Shown here piece by piece: positions 21,840 to 30,283 of a stretch of 64,000 nucleotides of DNA; within the stretch, counting starts at the first letter, position 1; the number at the start of each line of letters is the position of its first letter. This DNA comes from a virus: IMG/VR virus record IMGVR_UViG_3300046522_000252, positions 1 through 64,000 of that record, one strand, 5' to 3'. A program made the translations under genes and the position numbers. The notes under the pieces are model-generated. The model had not been told where the DNA came from and did not search any database. It worked only from the letters and a program-made list of their open reading frames with translations.

Positions 21840-22011
21840 GCAAAACTCCCTCCTCAATCACATTTTGCAATTTTTTCTTACTAGCCACTTGTGCTCCTCA
21901 GCAATCTTTGCTTTCATGTGGGCCTCACCACCGCTTTTCGAAGTCCCGGACAGATCGACCAGGCATTCAAGCGGAAGTGGGTTTTCGGACGCCTGAACGC
22001 TGAACCGAAGG

Positions 22012-22038
22012 GCTGACCGGCGTGAATCGCCGGTCAGC
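22012..22038 (+). promoter_or_regulatory. Perfect 11-bp hairpin before gene
   Basis: GCTGACCGGCG and CGCCGGTCAGC with a five-base loop, 21 bases before the ATG at 22060 and immediately before a TAGGAGG site. With no U-tract it is not a terminator. It may control translation or processing of the long recombination operon. Confidence 0.5.
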
Positions 22039-22059
22039 TCAAGTAGGAGGCTATGGCAA

Positions 22060-22281
22060 ATGACTGGCTTTGTGTTCGCCATGGCGCCGTGCCTCGGCTG
22101 CAACCGGATTTTCAGTTTTAACCCGGCGTTGGTTCCTTCGCTGATGTTCGACGGGGAACGCAAGCCGCTATGCGAGAAGTGTTTCGCATACCTCAACCGG
22201 AGGCGCACAGCGCTTCACTTGCCGGTGTTTGTCGCCCCACCAGGCGCCTATCAGCCGATGCCAGAGGAGGAATTGCCGTGA
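22060..22281 (+). CDS. Conserved small zinc-ribbon phage protein
   Basis: A 73-residue protein of a common phage family: N-terminal FAMAPCLGCNRIFSFNP, then VPSL, KPLCEKCF and a hydrophobic end. Two CxxC pairs bind one zinc ion. It is often found near replication or recombination genes; role unknown. Strong TAGGAGG site. Confidence 0.85.
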   Translation: MTGFVFAMAPCLGCNRIFSFNPALVPSLMFDGERKPLCEKCFAYLNRRRTALHLPVFVAPPGAYQPMPEEELP

Positions 22282-22790
22282 GACAGGAAACGGTGCTTGG
22301 CGTGAAGCTCGCTGAAAAAGGCTTTGTGCCGCGCAACATCAAATTCCAGATCGCGATTGCGCGATATCAGAATAGCGGCGGCGAGTACGGCGTGGCGCTT
22401 GCCATGTTGAACGCCGCTTTTGGACGGGGAAGCGAAGGCCAGAAGCCGGAAGCTGCCGACAAGGCCGGGAACCGTGAGCCCGACGCTGCGGCACGCAAGA
22501 TGCCAGGCCATGCCAGGCGCGGTGCCGCCGCAATCGGCGCGGTGCAGGGCACGATGCAAAAATCCTTGTTCGACTCCACGATCTTGCCCGATGGCCGCAC
22601 GTTGCGCGAGGTCAAATGGAGCGAATGCCCGCGCCTTTCGCGTCGCTATCGCTACCTCTCCCGCGTGCTGATGGCGATCCACAACGTCGGCATTCCCGCC
22701 GATCCCAACGACACAATCGACAACCTCGTCAATGAGGACGGGTTGAAGGAAATCATCTCAGCGGTGGAGCGGTTCAATGACATTCACTGA
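22278..22790 (+). CDS. Hypothetical protein, GTG start
   Basis: A 170-residue protein beginning with GTG at 22278, which overlaps the previous stop (GTGA) and follows GAGGAGG. The first 50 residues are helical, the middle is rich in Ala, Arg and Gly (possible DNA-binding linker) and the last 70 include LDSTILPDGRTL-like and YRYLSRVLMAIHNVG segments. No family recognised. Confidence 0.6.
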   Translation: MRQETVLGVKLAEKGFVPRNIKFQIAIARYQNSGGEYGVALAMLNAAFGRGSEGQKPEAADKAGNREPDAAARKMPGHARRGAAAIGAVQGTMQKSLFDSTILPDGRTLREVKWSECPRLSRRYRYLSRVLMAIHNVGIPADPNDTIDNLVNEDGLKEIISAVERFNDIH

Positions 22791-24375
22791 TCGAAAGAAT
22801 GATGGCGAAACGGGCCACGACATCAACGCCGATAAGTCCAGTCTGGAATTGCCCGCCTCGCCATCGCCGAAAGACGGGAAGGGTCCGCTTGCTTTTGCCG
22901 ACAAGGCCAATGGAGAAATGCCCAACCCGTCCCCCAATGGCGAAACGGTCCATCGAGTGAATGCCGCCGAAACGGCTGCAATCGGCTTGACTGTTTCGCC
23001 GCCGAAAGACGGAAAAGGTCGCCCCGCGCTTGCCGATAAGGCCAAGGTTTCGGTGCCTGATCCGTCCCCCAAAGATGACGCGGCGGGCCACCCCGACTCT
23101 GCCGCTGAGGCCGTTGCAAGTGTGCCCGCCGCGTCATCGCCGAAAGATGAGTTGGGCCATTCAGAGCGTGCCGAAGAGGCCGCAGACCCGATGCCCGACC
23201 CATCGCCGAATGATGGCGCGGCTGGCCGGAAAGCAAATGCAACATCCAGTGAAATGTTGCCCGCCGCGTCATCAGCTATGATCGACCATCTGGCCGAGCT
23301 TCAGGTCCGCCGAAAATTCTATATCGGCGTCGTCAATCGGCAGACGAATGCGGCCAAAGCCCTTGTCCGCCGCGCGCTGGGCTGGCGCTATGATGCCGAG
23401 GACGCCGGGCGGGAAAAGCTGAACGCCCGCGCCGCGCGGATCGTGGCCGCTGCTTTGGCCGGGAAAGAGCAAAAGGCCGAGGATGCGGCAGCATTCGGCG
23501 CGCTGGCGTTCGATCTGGCGACCATCGCGGCGGCCATCGAGCCTTGCACGACCGCCCGGCATGAAATCGAACTGGAAATGAAGCGCACCGCCCGCAAGCT
23601 GCCGGTGTGGTTCGCGTGGGCGAAGGACGTTAAAGGGCTAGGGGAACTTGGCCTCGCGGCCATCATCGCCGAGGCTGGCGATCTTTCCGGCTACCCCAAG
23701 AAGGGCCACCTCTGGAAACGCCTCGGCCTCGCACCGCTCGACGGCAAAGCCTTTTCGACGTGGCGGATGAAAGGTGGGCTGACCGCCGAACAATGGACAG
23801 ACGCCGGTTATTCGCCGCGCCGCCGGGCTGAAATCTATGCGGTGATTTCGGAACCGCTATTCCGCGCGCAATCGGTCGCCAGTGGATCATACCGCGCGAT
23901 CTATGATCGCCGCCGGGAGCATACCGCCGAGACGCACCCGGACTGGACCAAAGCGCACAGCCACATGGACGGGCTGCGGATCATGACGAAATATTTAATT
24001 CGCGACCTTTGGGCCGCGTGGCGGGCCTTGCATGCCGTGCCTATTCAGGCCGCTTCACTCGTGCCCGCCAACCTATCCGAGAATCGCCGGGAGGCCAAAA
24101 TCTGTCACCCTGAAAGGGTCGGAGGACGCGTGCCGACCGGCGAACCGAACGAGCGGGAGGCCGGGCAGGTTCCGCCTGAAAAGGCCGGAGTTTTTGTGCC
24201 GACCGCTCACCCCAACCGCCGCCGGGAGGCTAACGGACGGATATCTGAAACGGCCGAAAAAAAATTGCCGACCGGCGGCGGCGCGGAGGCTATCCCAGTC
24301 ATGCCCGAAAAAGGCCAAAAGACGGGTGCCTCCGCGCCATCATCCGCCACCCAAGATCAAAGAGGTGAACTATGA
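22777..24375 (+). CDS. Repeat-flanked protein with IS110 transposase-like C-terminal domain
   Basis: A 532-residue protein. Residues about 20-165 are seven or so degenerate 22-24-residue repeats of the type (S/P)PKDG.G..ADKA...PxP. Residues 166-280 look like a coiled coil. Residues about 284-410 (VKGLGELGLAAIIAEAGDL, then LWKRLGLAPLDGKA and a following helical part) resemble the C-terminal Transposase_20 domain of IS110 recombinases. The N-terminal DEDD RuvC-like domain of IS110 is not seen. After residue 428 four more repeats occur (VPTxxPN.REA). It lies beside the Bet/RecT gene, so a recombination or DNA-structure role is likely; mobile activity is doubtful. Confidence 0.6.
   Translation: MTFTDRKNDGETGHDINADKSSLELPASPSPKDGKGPLAFADKANGEMPNPSPNGETVHRVNAAETAAIGLTVSPPKDGKGRPALADKAKVSVPDPSPKDDAAGHPDSAAEAVASVPAASSPKDELGHSERAEEAADPMPDPSPNDGAAGRKANATSSEMLPAASSAMIDHLAELQVRRKFYIGVVNRQTNAAKALVRRALGWRYDAEDAGREKLNARAARIVAAALAGKEQKAEDAAAFGALAFDLATIAAAIEPCTTARHEIELEMKRTARKLPVWFAWAKDVKGLGELGLAAIIAEAGDLSGYPKKGHLWKRLGLAPLDGKAFSTWRMKGGLTAEQWTDAGYSPRRRAEIYAVISEPLFRAQSVASGSYRAIYDRRREHTAETHPDWTKAHSHMDGLRIMTKYLIRDLWAAWRALHAVPIQAASLVPANLSENRREAKICHPERVGGRVPTGEPNEREAGQVPPEKAGVFVPTAHPNRRREANGRISETAEKKLPTGGGAEAIPVMPEKGQKTGASAPSSATQDQRGEL
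22850..23275 (+). repeat. Degenerate 66-72-base tandem repeats
   Basis: Within the gene at 22777, blocks such as CCGAAAGACGG (22867, 23004) and CCCGCCGCGTCATC (about 23128, 23260) recur at multiples of about 70 bases. They encode the N-terminal Pro/Asp/Lys-rich repeats. The pattern is ancient and drifted. Confidence 0.65.
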
Positions 24376-25376
24376 CCATCGTCGACCCTTGGGAAAACTG
24401 GCGGGCCGCATTGGAAAACCCGCGCAAGATTGGCAGCGGGAAACTCGTTGTTCATCCGGGCGGCACGCCGTGGACTGGATTTTTCCGGGTCCGCAAAAAG
24501 GATGGCGACTGGGAACCCGTGCAGTTCTGGCAGGACGATCTAGGCTTGTGGTACGCGACGCGCTCCGGCAAGCCGGTCGATCCTGACCGCATCCCTGATC
24601 TGTTTCTATGGGCGGTGCGCCAGCCGATCAGCGAATTGGCCTTCGACCGCGCCACGGCGGGCAACGGTTGGGCCGACGAACCGGAGCGGACGCCGGGCAT
24701 CGGCGACAATTCCGGCGAGGCCGACCCCTTCGACGCTCTGAATATTGAGTGGCTGGGCGAGAAGGAGCTGGTCGAAGGCTTCCTCAAAATCCCGATCACC
24801 TCGAAGGACGAAGCTGACCGCGCAGCCATTTGGGCGACGCGCCTCAACGGCATTGCCAAGAGGGCGGACAAGCTCCACGGCGACGAAAAGGCGCCGGTCC
24901 TCGTCGCAGGGCGGCGCGTCGACTCCAAGTGGCGGGAGCTGCGCGAGCAGCCGAGCGGAATGGCAATCCTTCTGAAACGGCATCAGGACAAATGGTTGCG
25001 GGAGCAAGAGAGGCTGGAGCGTGAGCGCGTTGCCGCCGCCGCCGTGGAGGCTGAGCGCTTGCGGATCGAAGCCGAGGAGGCCGCCGCCAAGGCGCGGACG
25101 CCGGACGACGTGGCGGAGGCTGGCGCCAAGGTTGCCGCCGCCCAGGAAGCCGAGCGCGAAGCAACATATCAGCGCCCGCAAGCCGGGCGAACCGGCGCCA
25201 AGACATCGCTCCGCACGTTCCGAACCGGGAAGATTGTCGACTTCGATACTTTCCTGATGGCGGCCAAAGATCATGACGAGATCAGGGAGGCGGCACAGAC
25301 CACCGCCAACCGCCTCGCGCGGGCCAAGGTCACGCTGGCGGGGATGGAAATCGTCGAGGAACAACGGACGGTTTGA
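24372..25376 (+). CDS. Phage protein upstream of Bet/RecT
   Basis: A 334-residue protein. The N-terminal 90 residues have a compact alpha/beta look (WENWRAALENPRKIGSGKL). IGDNSGEADPFDA is a motif common in alphaproteobacterial phage recombination operons. Residues 190-270 are a strong coiled coil (REQERLERERVAAAAVEAERL). It overlaps the IS110-like gene by four bases and precedes the annealing protein gene. Similar genes may serve as accessory or exonuclease partners, but no nuclease motif is visible. Confidence 0.6.
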   Translation: MTIVDPWENWRAALENPRKIGSGKLVVHPGGTPWTGFFRVRKKDGDWEPVQFWQDDLGLWYATRSGKPVDPDRIPDLFLWAVRQPISELAFDRATAGNGWADEPERTPGIGDNSGEADPFDALNIEWLGEKELVEGFLKIPITSKDEADRAAIWATRLNGIAKRADKLHGDEKAPVLVAGRRVDSKWRELREQPSGMAILLKRHQDKWLREQERLERERVAAAAVEAERLRIEAEEAAAKARTPDDVAEAGAKVAAAQEAEREATYQRPQAGRTGAKTSLRTFRTGKIVDFDTFLMAAKDHDEIREAAQTTANRLARAKVTLAGMEIVEEQRTV

Positions 25377-25387
25377 AAGGCACGGAT

Positions 25388-26335
25388 ATGAACCAGGCAG
25401 TCGCAAGAACCGTAACCCAGGAACAGCCGCCGCGTTCGGTCCTCCACGACATGGCAAGTCGCTTCGGCATGGAGCCAGGCCCGTTCGAGCTGACCGTTCG
25501 CGCGCAGTGCTCTCCGGCACCGAAGAAAGGTGAGAGTTTTCGACCTCTCAGCAAAGAGGAATTCGCCGCCTTCCTACTGGTGGCGCGTCAGTATGATCTC
25601 AATCCGATCACCCGCGAGATTTTCGCCTATCCGAAGCGCGGCGGCGGCGTTGTTCCCATCGTCTCGATTGACGGCTGGGTTAACCTCGTCAACTCACACC
25701 CGGCCTGCGATGGCTTCGAATTCGATTGGGTCGAGGATGAAAAAGGTCGGCCGATCTCTTGCACCTGCATTATGCACCGCAAGGATCGCAGCCACCCGAC
25801 ATCCGTCACCGAGTATCTTTCCGAATGCTGGCGCGACACGGACCCGTGGAAAATGCCCCACCGGATGCTCCGTCACAAGGCGCTGATCCAGTGCGCCCGC
25901 TATGCGTTCGGCTTCGCCGGTATCTTTGATGAGGATGAAGGCCAGCGGATTATCGCCGCTACCGCTCTGGAGGCCGCCCCGGCGCCGAGACCTCCCCGGC
26001 CGGGACCGGCGCCCGTCTTCGATCAGGAAGACGCTGAGAGGCCACAGGAAGGCCAGGGAATGGTCATCGATCACGAAGCGGAGCCGGTTAGCGGCGACGA
26101 GGCGGATGATGCCGCGAGCGGCGGCGGTGGCGTTGACGCTCTTGATCTCGACGCCCTGGCCTACTTCGACGAGCTGCGCGACCGTCTGGCCGAAGCGCCG
26201 GACCTGGAAACCGTCGAAGAGGTCTGGACGAACCTTGACCCGATGGCGCGCTTCGAAGGCGACGATGGCGGCCAAGACCTTTGCCTGAACATCAAAGACC
26301 GGCGCGTCAAACAGCTTGAGGAGAAAAGCAAATGA
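25388..26335 (+). CDS. Bet/RecT single-strand annealing protein
   Basis: A 315-residue protein. LSKEEFAAFLLVARQYDLNP, TREIFAYPKRGGGVVPIVSI, DGWVNLVNSHPACDGFEF and the later RMLRHKALIQCARYAFGF are signatures of the phage Bet family, which anneals single strands in homologous recombination. The C-terminal 130 residues are acidic and disordered with a short helical end. No obvious lambda-Exo-like partner is adjacent; the 24372 or 26927 product could fill that role. ATG at 25388 is chosen (MNQAVART), since an upstream start lacks support. Confidence 0.88.
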   Translation: MNQAVARTVTQEQPPRSVLHDMASRFGMEPGPFELTVRAQCSPAPKKGESFRPLSKEEFAAFLLVARQYDLNPITREIFAYPKRGGGVVPIVSIDGWVNLVNSHPACDGFEFDWVEDEKGRPISCTCIMHRKDRSHPTSVTEYLSECWRDTDPWKMPHRMLRHKALIQCARYAFGFAGIFDEDEGQRIIAATALEAAPAPRPPRPGPAPVFDQEDAERPQEGQGMVIDHEAEPVSGDEADDAASGGGGVDALDLDALAYFDELRDRLAEAPDLETVEEVWTNLDPMARFEGDDGGQDLCLNIKDRRVKQLEEKSK

Positions 26336-26604
26336 AAAACCCGGCGGTTGTTCGATTAGAGCGGCGATTGGGATCGCTGCTAGAGGAGGAGCTGAGTCTA
26401 TGCGCGACCGCGCTTGAGCAGCAAGTGCTTATCGAATTGGCGATCAAGATGTCCATTGGCGCCTGGACTATCCGCTATCGTCAGGAGTCGCCGGAGCTGA
26501 AAGAGAAGTGCCTCACGGCTCTTGAGGGCTTTACCGGCTTTGTCGTGGACACATACCGCACGGCGCTGTTTCACCCTGAAAACACGAAAGGATCACGCCA
26601 ATGA
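26332..26604 (+). CDS. Hypothetical protein, 90 residues
   Basis: A helical protein with LERRLGSLLEEELSLCATALEQ and WTIRYRQESPELKEKCL. It is coupled to the Bet gene by an ATGA overlap and probably belongs to the recombination module. Function unknown. Confidence 0.6.
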   Translation: MKNPAVVRLERRLGSLLEEELSLCATALEQQVLIELAIKMSIGAWTIRYRQESPELKEKCLTALEGFTGFVVDTYRTALFHPENTKGSRQ

Positions 26605-26930
26605 AACCGATTTTCGACAACTCCAGCCTGATCGATTGGTTGTCCGGGAAGCACCGTGACGAGCGCTATGACTACCTCGACGGTCACGTCTGCCTGCTAG
26701 CGCAATATCTGAACTATCGCGGATTCAAGGGCGCCGTCGTCGATGCTGAAGTGGCAATCCTACCGGATCGAATGGCACCCTATGCCCTGCCGCGCACTTG
26801 GAATGAGATTGCACGGGCGAGGCCGTGGACGTTCGGCGCCGCGCTTGATCGCGCTCGGGAGGCGTTGACGCCAGCAAAGCTGACGGGCCGTAACGCCGTG
26901 CTGGTGTTGACCGATGGAGTCGACCGATGA
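26601..26930 (+). CDS. Hypothetical protein, 109 residues
   Basis: An alpha/beta protein beginning MKPIFDNSSLIDWLSGKHRD. YDYLDGHVCLLAQYLNYRGF and WNEIARARPWTFGAALDRAR suggest a compact fold. It resembles a small family seen in phage recombination operons. Function unknown. Confidence 0.6.
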   Translation: MKPIFDNSSLIDWLSGKHRDERYDYLDGHVCLLAQYLNYRGFKGAVVDAEVAILPDRMAPYALPRTWNEIARARPWTFGAALDRAREALTPAKLTGRNAVLVLTDGVDR

Positions 26931-27571
26931 GTAACCGCCCTCTCAACAACATGACCGCGCGCATTGATCGCCTTCCGCGAGATGCGCGCGGCTACCCGGT
27001 TCCCAAGTTTGTTCACTGGAAAGACGGTGTGCCGGATTTCCGCATTATCGATCCGTACCACATGGACAAGTGCATCAAGCGCGATGCCTGCTGGATTTGC
27101 GGCGATACGATGGGAACGCACAAGGCTTTCGTCATCGGTCCGATGTGCTGCATTAACCGGATATCGGCGGAGCCGCCAAGCCACCGCGACTGCGCAATCT
27201 TCGCGGCGACGAACTGCCCTTTCCTGACGACGCCAGCGGCCAAGCGCAACGAACGCGACTTGCCGGACACCAGGTTTGTTGCCGGGAAGATGATCGAACG
27301 AAACCCCGGCGTCACGGCGCTCTGGATGACGCGCTCGTATCAGCTCATGCACGTCAAGCGCGGTGTCCTTTTTATCATCGGCGACCCGGACTCGGTTGAT
27401 TTCTATGCACGGGGTAGGACGGCCACGCGCGCTGAGATCGAAACGTCGGTGACATCCGGCTATCCGCTCCTGATGGAAGAGGCAAAGCGCGAAGGCCGGG
27501 ATGCAATCGACGAACTGGCGCGGTTGCGGCGGCGCTTTGACAATCTTCTCGATGAGGCGGTGCCATCATGA
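26927..27571 (+). CDS. Conserved phage zinc protein, 214 residues
   Basis: A protein beginning with RIDRLPRDARGYPVPKFVHW, then CWICGDTMGTHKAFVIGPMCC and EPPSHRDCAIFAATNCPFL. The cysteines probably bind one or two zinc ions. The family is common in phages near recombination and replication genes, with no known function. It ends in a coupled overlap with the next gene. Confidence 0.75.
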   Translation: MSNRPLNNMTARIDRLPRDARGYPVPKFVHWKDGVPDFRIIDPYHMDKCIKRDACWICGDTMGTHKAFVIGPMCCINRISAEPPSHRDCAIFAATNCPFLTTPAAKRNERDLPDTRFVAGKMIERNPGVTALWMTRSYQLMHVKRGVLFIIGDPDSVDFYARGRTATRAEIETSVTSGYPLLMEEAKREGRDAIDELARLRRRFDNLLDEAVPS

Positions 27572-28389
27572 AGCATGAACTCCCTCCATTCCATATGACC
27601 GTTGGCACGGGCAAGCTCACGCCCGCCGATCCCTACACGGCGGAACGGCTGGACAGCTACCGCAATGGAACCGTCATGCTGTTTCAGCCGGTGGTCGACT
27701 CGCAAAGTTGGAAGCGCAAAAAATACTGGGCGATCTTGAACCGCGTCGTCGCCGATTGCCGAACCCCGTGGAAAAATTCGGCGGAGGCCAGCCAAGCGCT
27801 GAAACTCGCCCTCGGCATCGTCGACCAGGGCCTTACGATCAGCGGCGCCGTGGTGCGTTATCCGAAAAGCCTCAACGATCTCCAGGAACCGGATTTCGAG
27901 ACGTTCTTCGAAGGCGCGATGTTACTGCTTTACCGCGTGACCGGCGTCGATCCCGAAACGCTCTGGAAAGAATCAGCCGGATCAGGCAAGGATCAAAAAT
28001 CGTCGACCTCTTCCCCACGCTCAGAGGTCGACGAAGGCAGCGGTGACGAACTCCCCCGTACTGTCGCCGCTGCCGCCCCCAATGAGACGGTGCCCGTCGC
28101 GTCAGCCGCTCAGCAGATTGCCGATAGGCCCGGCGGGTCCAATCCTCCGCCCGGACACCTCAACGACCTGAAAGCCGAGGCGATCACCAAAATCCTGCAA
28201 TATGCGACCGACCCGAACGTGTCGGCGGAGGCGTTGCTCGACAATCTTCTCGGCGTGCAAACCGGTTGGCTTGTCCACATGCCGAATAATTCGGCCTTCA
28301 TCAAAACATGCTGCGAGACCGCCGCGAAGGTGATCCGGGGCGAGATCACACCCGACGCGGCGAGGAAATACCTGCTTTCGCTCAGTTAA
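27568..28389 (+). CDS. DUF1367-like phage protein with added C-terminal domain
   Basis: A 273-residue protein. Residues 1-130 (MLFQPVVDSQSWKRKKYWAI, then WKNSAEASQALKLALG, FFEGAMLLLYRVTGVDPETLW) look like DUF1367, a family in replication and recombination regions. A Ser/Pro/Glu-rich linker follows, and then a helical domain from about residue 200 to the end (ITKILQYATDPNVSAEALLDN). Role unknown. Confidence 0.65.
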   Translation: MKHELPPFHMTVGTGKLTPADPYTAERLDSYRNGTVMLFQPVVDSQSWKRKKYWAILNRVVADCRTPWKNSAEASQALKLALGIVDQGLTISGAVVRYPKSLNDLQEPDFETFFEGAMLLLYRVTGVDPETLWKESAGSGKDQKSSTSSPRSEVDEGSGDELPRTVAAAAPNETVPVASAAQQIADRPGGSNPPPGHLNDLKAEAITKILQYATDPNVSAEALLDNLLGVQTGWLVHMPNNSAFIKTCCETAAKVIRGEITPDAARKYLLSLS

Positions 28390-28400
28390 TGGAAGGGAGA

Positions 28401-28649
28401 ATGGTGATGACACAAGGTGCAGTAGAAGACCTATGGGAAAGCTACGTCGCCAAGGTCTATGAGGGCCCGCTTGAGGGCAGACAATTGCTTGAGGTCCGGC
28501 GCGCATTTTATGCGGGCTGTTTCGGTCTCAAGGCGCTCCTGGACCGGCTTGCTTTGGCGTCCGACGCGGACAAGGCGGAGGTCCTGACAATCATGCTCGA
28601 TAACGAATTGTTGGACTTTGCCGATGAAGTATTGGCGGGCCGGAAGTAA
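28401..28649 (+). CDS. Hypothetical protein, 82 residues
   Basis: A helical protein with VYEGPLEGRQLLEVRRAFYAGCF, a pattern common in small phage proteins of unknown function. ATG at 28401 has GGAAGGGAG upstream; ATG at 28407 is close behind. Confidence 0.65.
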   Translation: MVMTQGAVEDLWESYVAKVYEGPLEGRQLLEVRRAFYAGCFGLKALLDRLALASDADKAEVLTIMLDNELLDFADEVLAGRK

Positions 28650-28667
28650 ACAAAGGATGGGGAAGAA

Positions 28668-29132
28668 ATGACGAAGCGTGAGAAAACATCAGCCGAGGTG
28701 CTTGAGGCGGTCAGCGCCATTATCGATCAAATCAAACCGCACCTGTCCGGTCAGCACCCGGAAATTCAGGGCGCCGTGCTCGCCGATCTGATGGCAACGT
28801 GGCTGGCCGGGCACCCGCCGTTCATCCGTGAGTCCTTGCTCATGATGCACATGAACATGGTGCGCGAGCTGACCGTCGCCAACGAAAATATTATGTTCGG
28901 CAAGGATGGCCATCCGCAGCAAGAGCAACCGGACTTCGATTATTTTGAGTGCCCGGAATGCGGTTTCGATTGCATCCAGCCCGCCGCGTTTGATGGTGAC
29001 GAAACCTGCCCGCTTTGCGCCGGAGATAGCGGCCATGATGTGCAGATGCACCGGCGGACGGCGATAACCACTGACAAGCCCGAGGGCATCGACGCCCGCA
29101 AGATGAAGGCGGCCCCGCCGGACGTCCAATGA
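28668..29132 (+). CDS. Helical domain fused to zinc ribbon
   Basis: A 154-residue protein. Residues 1-70 are helical with HPEIQGAVLADLMATWLAGHPP and LLMMHMNMVREL, typical of one phage family. Residues 93-130 carry CPECGFDC and CPLCAG, a zinc ribbon, giving a two-domain fusion. Function unknown; it may bind DNA near replication. Confidence 0.7.
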   Translation: MTKREKTSAEVLEAVSAIIDQIKPHLSGQHPEIQGAVLADLMATWLAGHPPFIRESLLMMHMNMVRELTVANENIMFGKDGHPQQEQPDFDYFECPECGFDCIQPAAFDGDETCPLCAGDSGHDVQMHRRTAITTDKPEGIDARKMKAAPPDVQ

Positions 29133-29350
29133 CGGATACGGTCCCCAACATCCCGACCGACCGCCTTGAGGCGGTATGCAAGATGGGAGGCGGCGCCGAA
29201 TGTTGCCGCTTCATTGTCGCCGGGCGCGAAGGCATCGGCTGCGCCAAGCACGAGCCCGAGCTGGCGTCTCAAATCAACTGGCGCGTCGCCTTCGGAGCGT
29301 TCGTCGCCGTGGGTGATAATTGCGAGGGGCTGCGACATGACGAAGCATAG
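29129..29350 (+). CDS. Conserved cysteine-rich phage protein
   Basis: A 73-residue protein with VCKMGGGAECCRFIV, GIGCAKHEPEL and GDNCEG. The C..G.G.ECCR and GDNC patterns recur in phages and plasmids with no known role. A bound metal is likely. Confidence 0.7.
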   Translation: MTDTVPNIPTDRLEAVCKMGGGAECCRFIVAGREGIGCAKHEPELASQINWRVAFGAFVAVGDNCEGLRHDEA

Positions 29351-29603
29351 CCACCCCCTCGGCCTGACGGCCTACGAATGGAGCGTCATCGTTGATTGCC
29401 TCAACGCTTACAAGCGCGTCCCGAATGGCCATTTCCTGCCAGCCTTCGCGAAATTCGCGGCGGCCCGGCGGATGGCCGAGCAAGGCTATCTGACCCTCGT
29501 CGACGAGTTGCAGCCCGGCGGGTGGCCCGTCGTCAAGATCACGGAAAAGAACATCGAGTTTTATAATTCCCAACTGCAGAAGGTCATGGAGGTGGCGAGA
29601 TGA
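29337..29603 (+). CDS. Hypothetical protein, 88 residues
   Basis: Starts MTKHSHPLGLTAYEWSVI, with helical RRMAEQGYLTLVDEL. It overlaps the previous gene by 14 bases. The winged-helix-like shape of its C-terminal half is only suggested. Function unknown. Confidence 0.6.
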   Translation: MTKHSHPLGLTAYEWSVIVDCLNAYKRVPNGHFLPAFAKFAAARRMAEQGYLTLVDELQPGGWPVVKITEKNIEFYNSQLQKVMEVAR

Positions 29604-29731
29604 CGCTTAGACCCGATCCCCTCTCCTATCCGCCGCGTGGCCTCAGCCGCGACGATGCCGCGCGCTACGTCGGTGCAGGGCGGCACTTATTCGATGAGAT
29701 GGTGGCAGAGCCAGAGGAGACGCTCAAATGA
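29600..29731 (+). CDS. Truncated Xis-like HTH protein
   Basis: A 43-residue protein. GLSRDDAARYVGAGRHLFDEMV aligns with GLSREQAASYIGVGTTKFDDMV of the next gene, but the recognition wing and the following strand are missing. It overlaps both neighbours (ATGA on each side). Either a decayed tandem duplicate, or a small half-protein that competes with the full one. Confidence 0.55.
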   Translation: MTLRPDPLSYPPRGLSRDDAARYVGAGRHLFDEMVAEPEETLK

Positions 29732-29973
29732 AATCCATCTTAGATTTTGGCTGGCCTCGCGGCTTATCCCGCGAGCAAGCCGCGTCCTATATCGGCGTCG
29801 GCACCACCAAGTTTGACGACATGGTCGCCGCGCATGAAATGCCAGATGCGCGGGTCATGGGCGGCCGGGTCGTTTGGGACCGGGCCGAACTGGATAGCGC
29901 CTTTTGCAATCTGCCGCACCGCGCCGAAAAGACGAAAGCGCAAATAGCCCTTGAAAAGTTTGAGCGCAGTTAG
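29728..29973 (+). CDS. Excisionase/AlpA-like HTH protein
   Basis: An 81-residue winged-helix protein (GLSREQAASYIGVGTTKFDDMV, then GGRVVWDRAELDSAF) of the excisionase class. Its position, directly before the integrase operon, makes it the best candidate for recombination directionality factor. A separate promoter starts just after it. Confidence 0.75.
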   Translation: MKSILDFGWPRGLSREQAASYIGVGTTKFDDMVAAHEMPDARVMGGRVVWDRAELDSAFCNLPHRAEKTKAQIALEKFERS

Positions 29974-29981
29974 TGCGCATA

Positions 29982-30010
29982 TTGCGGCCTGCGCATTTTG
30001 CGTCTATAAA
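29982..30010 (+). promoter_or_regulatory. Sigma70-like promoter for integrase operon
   Basis: TTGCGG (29982-29987) and TATAAA (30005-30010) are 17 bases apart, in the gap between the Xis-like gene and the HTH gene at 30041. It would drive that HTH gene and the integrase. Confidence 0.6.
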
Positions 30011-30040
30011 CCATCCTGCACTGAAAAAGGAGTTTTACAG

Positions 30041-30283
30041 ATGCAGGAAAAAACGGACTTGGCCACATTCCTCAAGGAGTGGCGAAAAGAACACGGATTG
30101 ACACAGGCCGTCGCAGCCAAAGAACTTGGTATCGTGCTCCCGACCTATCGCGGGTTGGAGCAAGGCCGCCTCACCCCATATGCGCAAGTGGTTAGGATGG
30201 CGACCAAGGGTTGGGAAGCCGATGGCGGCCCCTTGCGCATGTTGCTTGAAGCAAGCGGGAGGGCCGATCATGGCCAAGCTTGA
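30041..30283 (+). CDS. XRE-family regulator
   Basis: An 80-residue protein with helix-turn-helix LTQAVAAKELGIVLPTYRGLEQG. It overlaps the integrase start by 14 bases and precedes it, so it may regulate integration. ATG at 30041 follows AAAGGAG. A longer open frame to 29951 crosses the promoter and is rejected. Confidence 0.75.
   Translation: MQEKTDLATFLKEWRKEHGLTQAVAAKELGIVLPTYRGLEQGRLTPYAQVVRMATKGWEADGGPLRMLLEASGRADHGQA

Noticed and set aside
21858-22208. Minus-strand frame in the 21783-22059 gap
   Set aside because: It would overlap the start of the zinc-ribbon gene and the 11-bp hairpin, has no good RBS and no recognisable motif.
22850-23275. CRISPR array
   Set aside because: Repeats are 66-72 bases, degenerate and in frame with a protein; there are no short conserved repeats with spacers.
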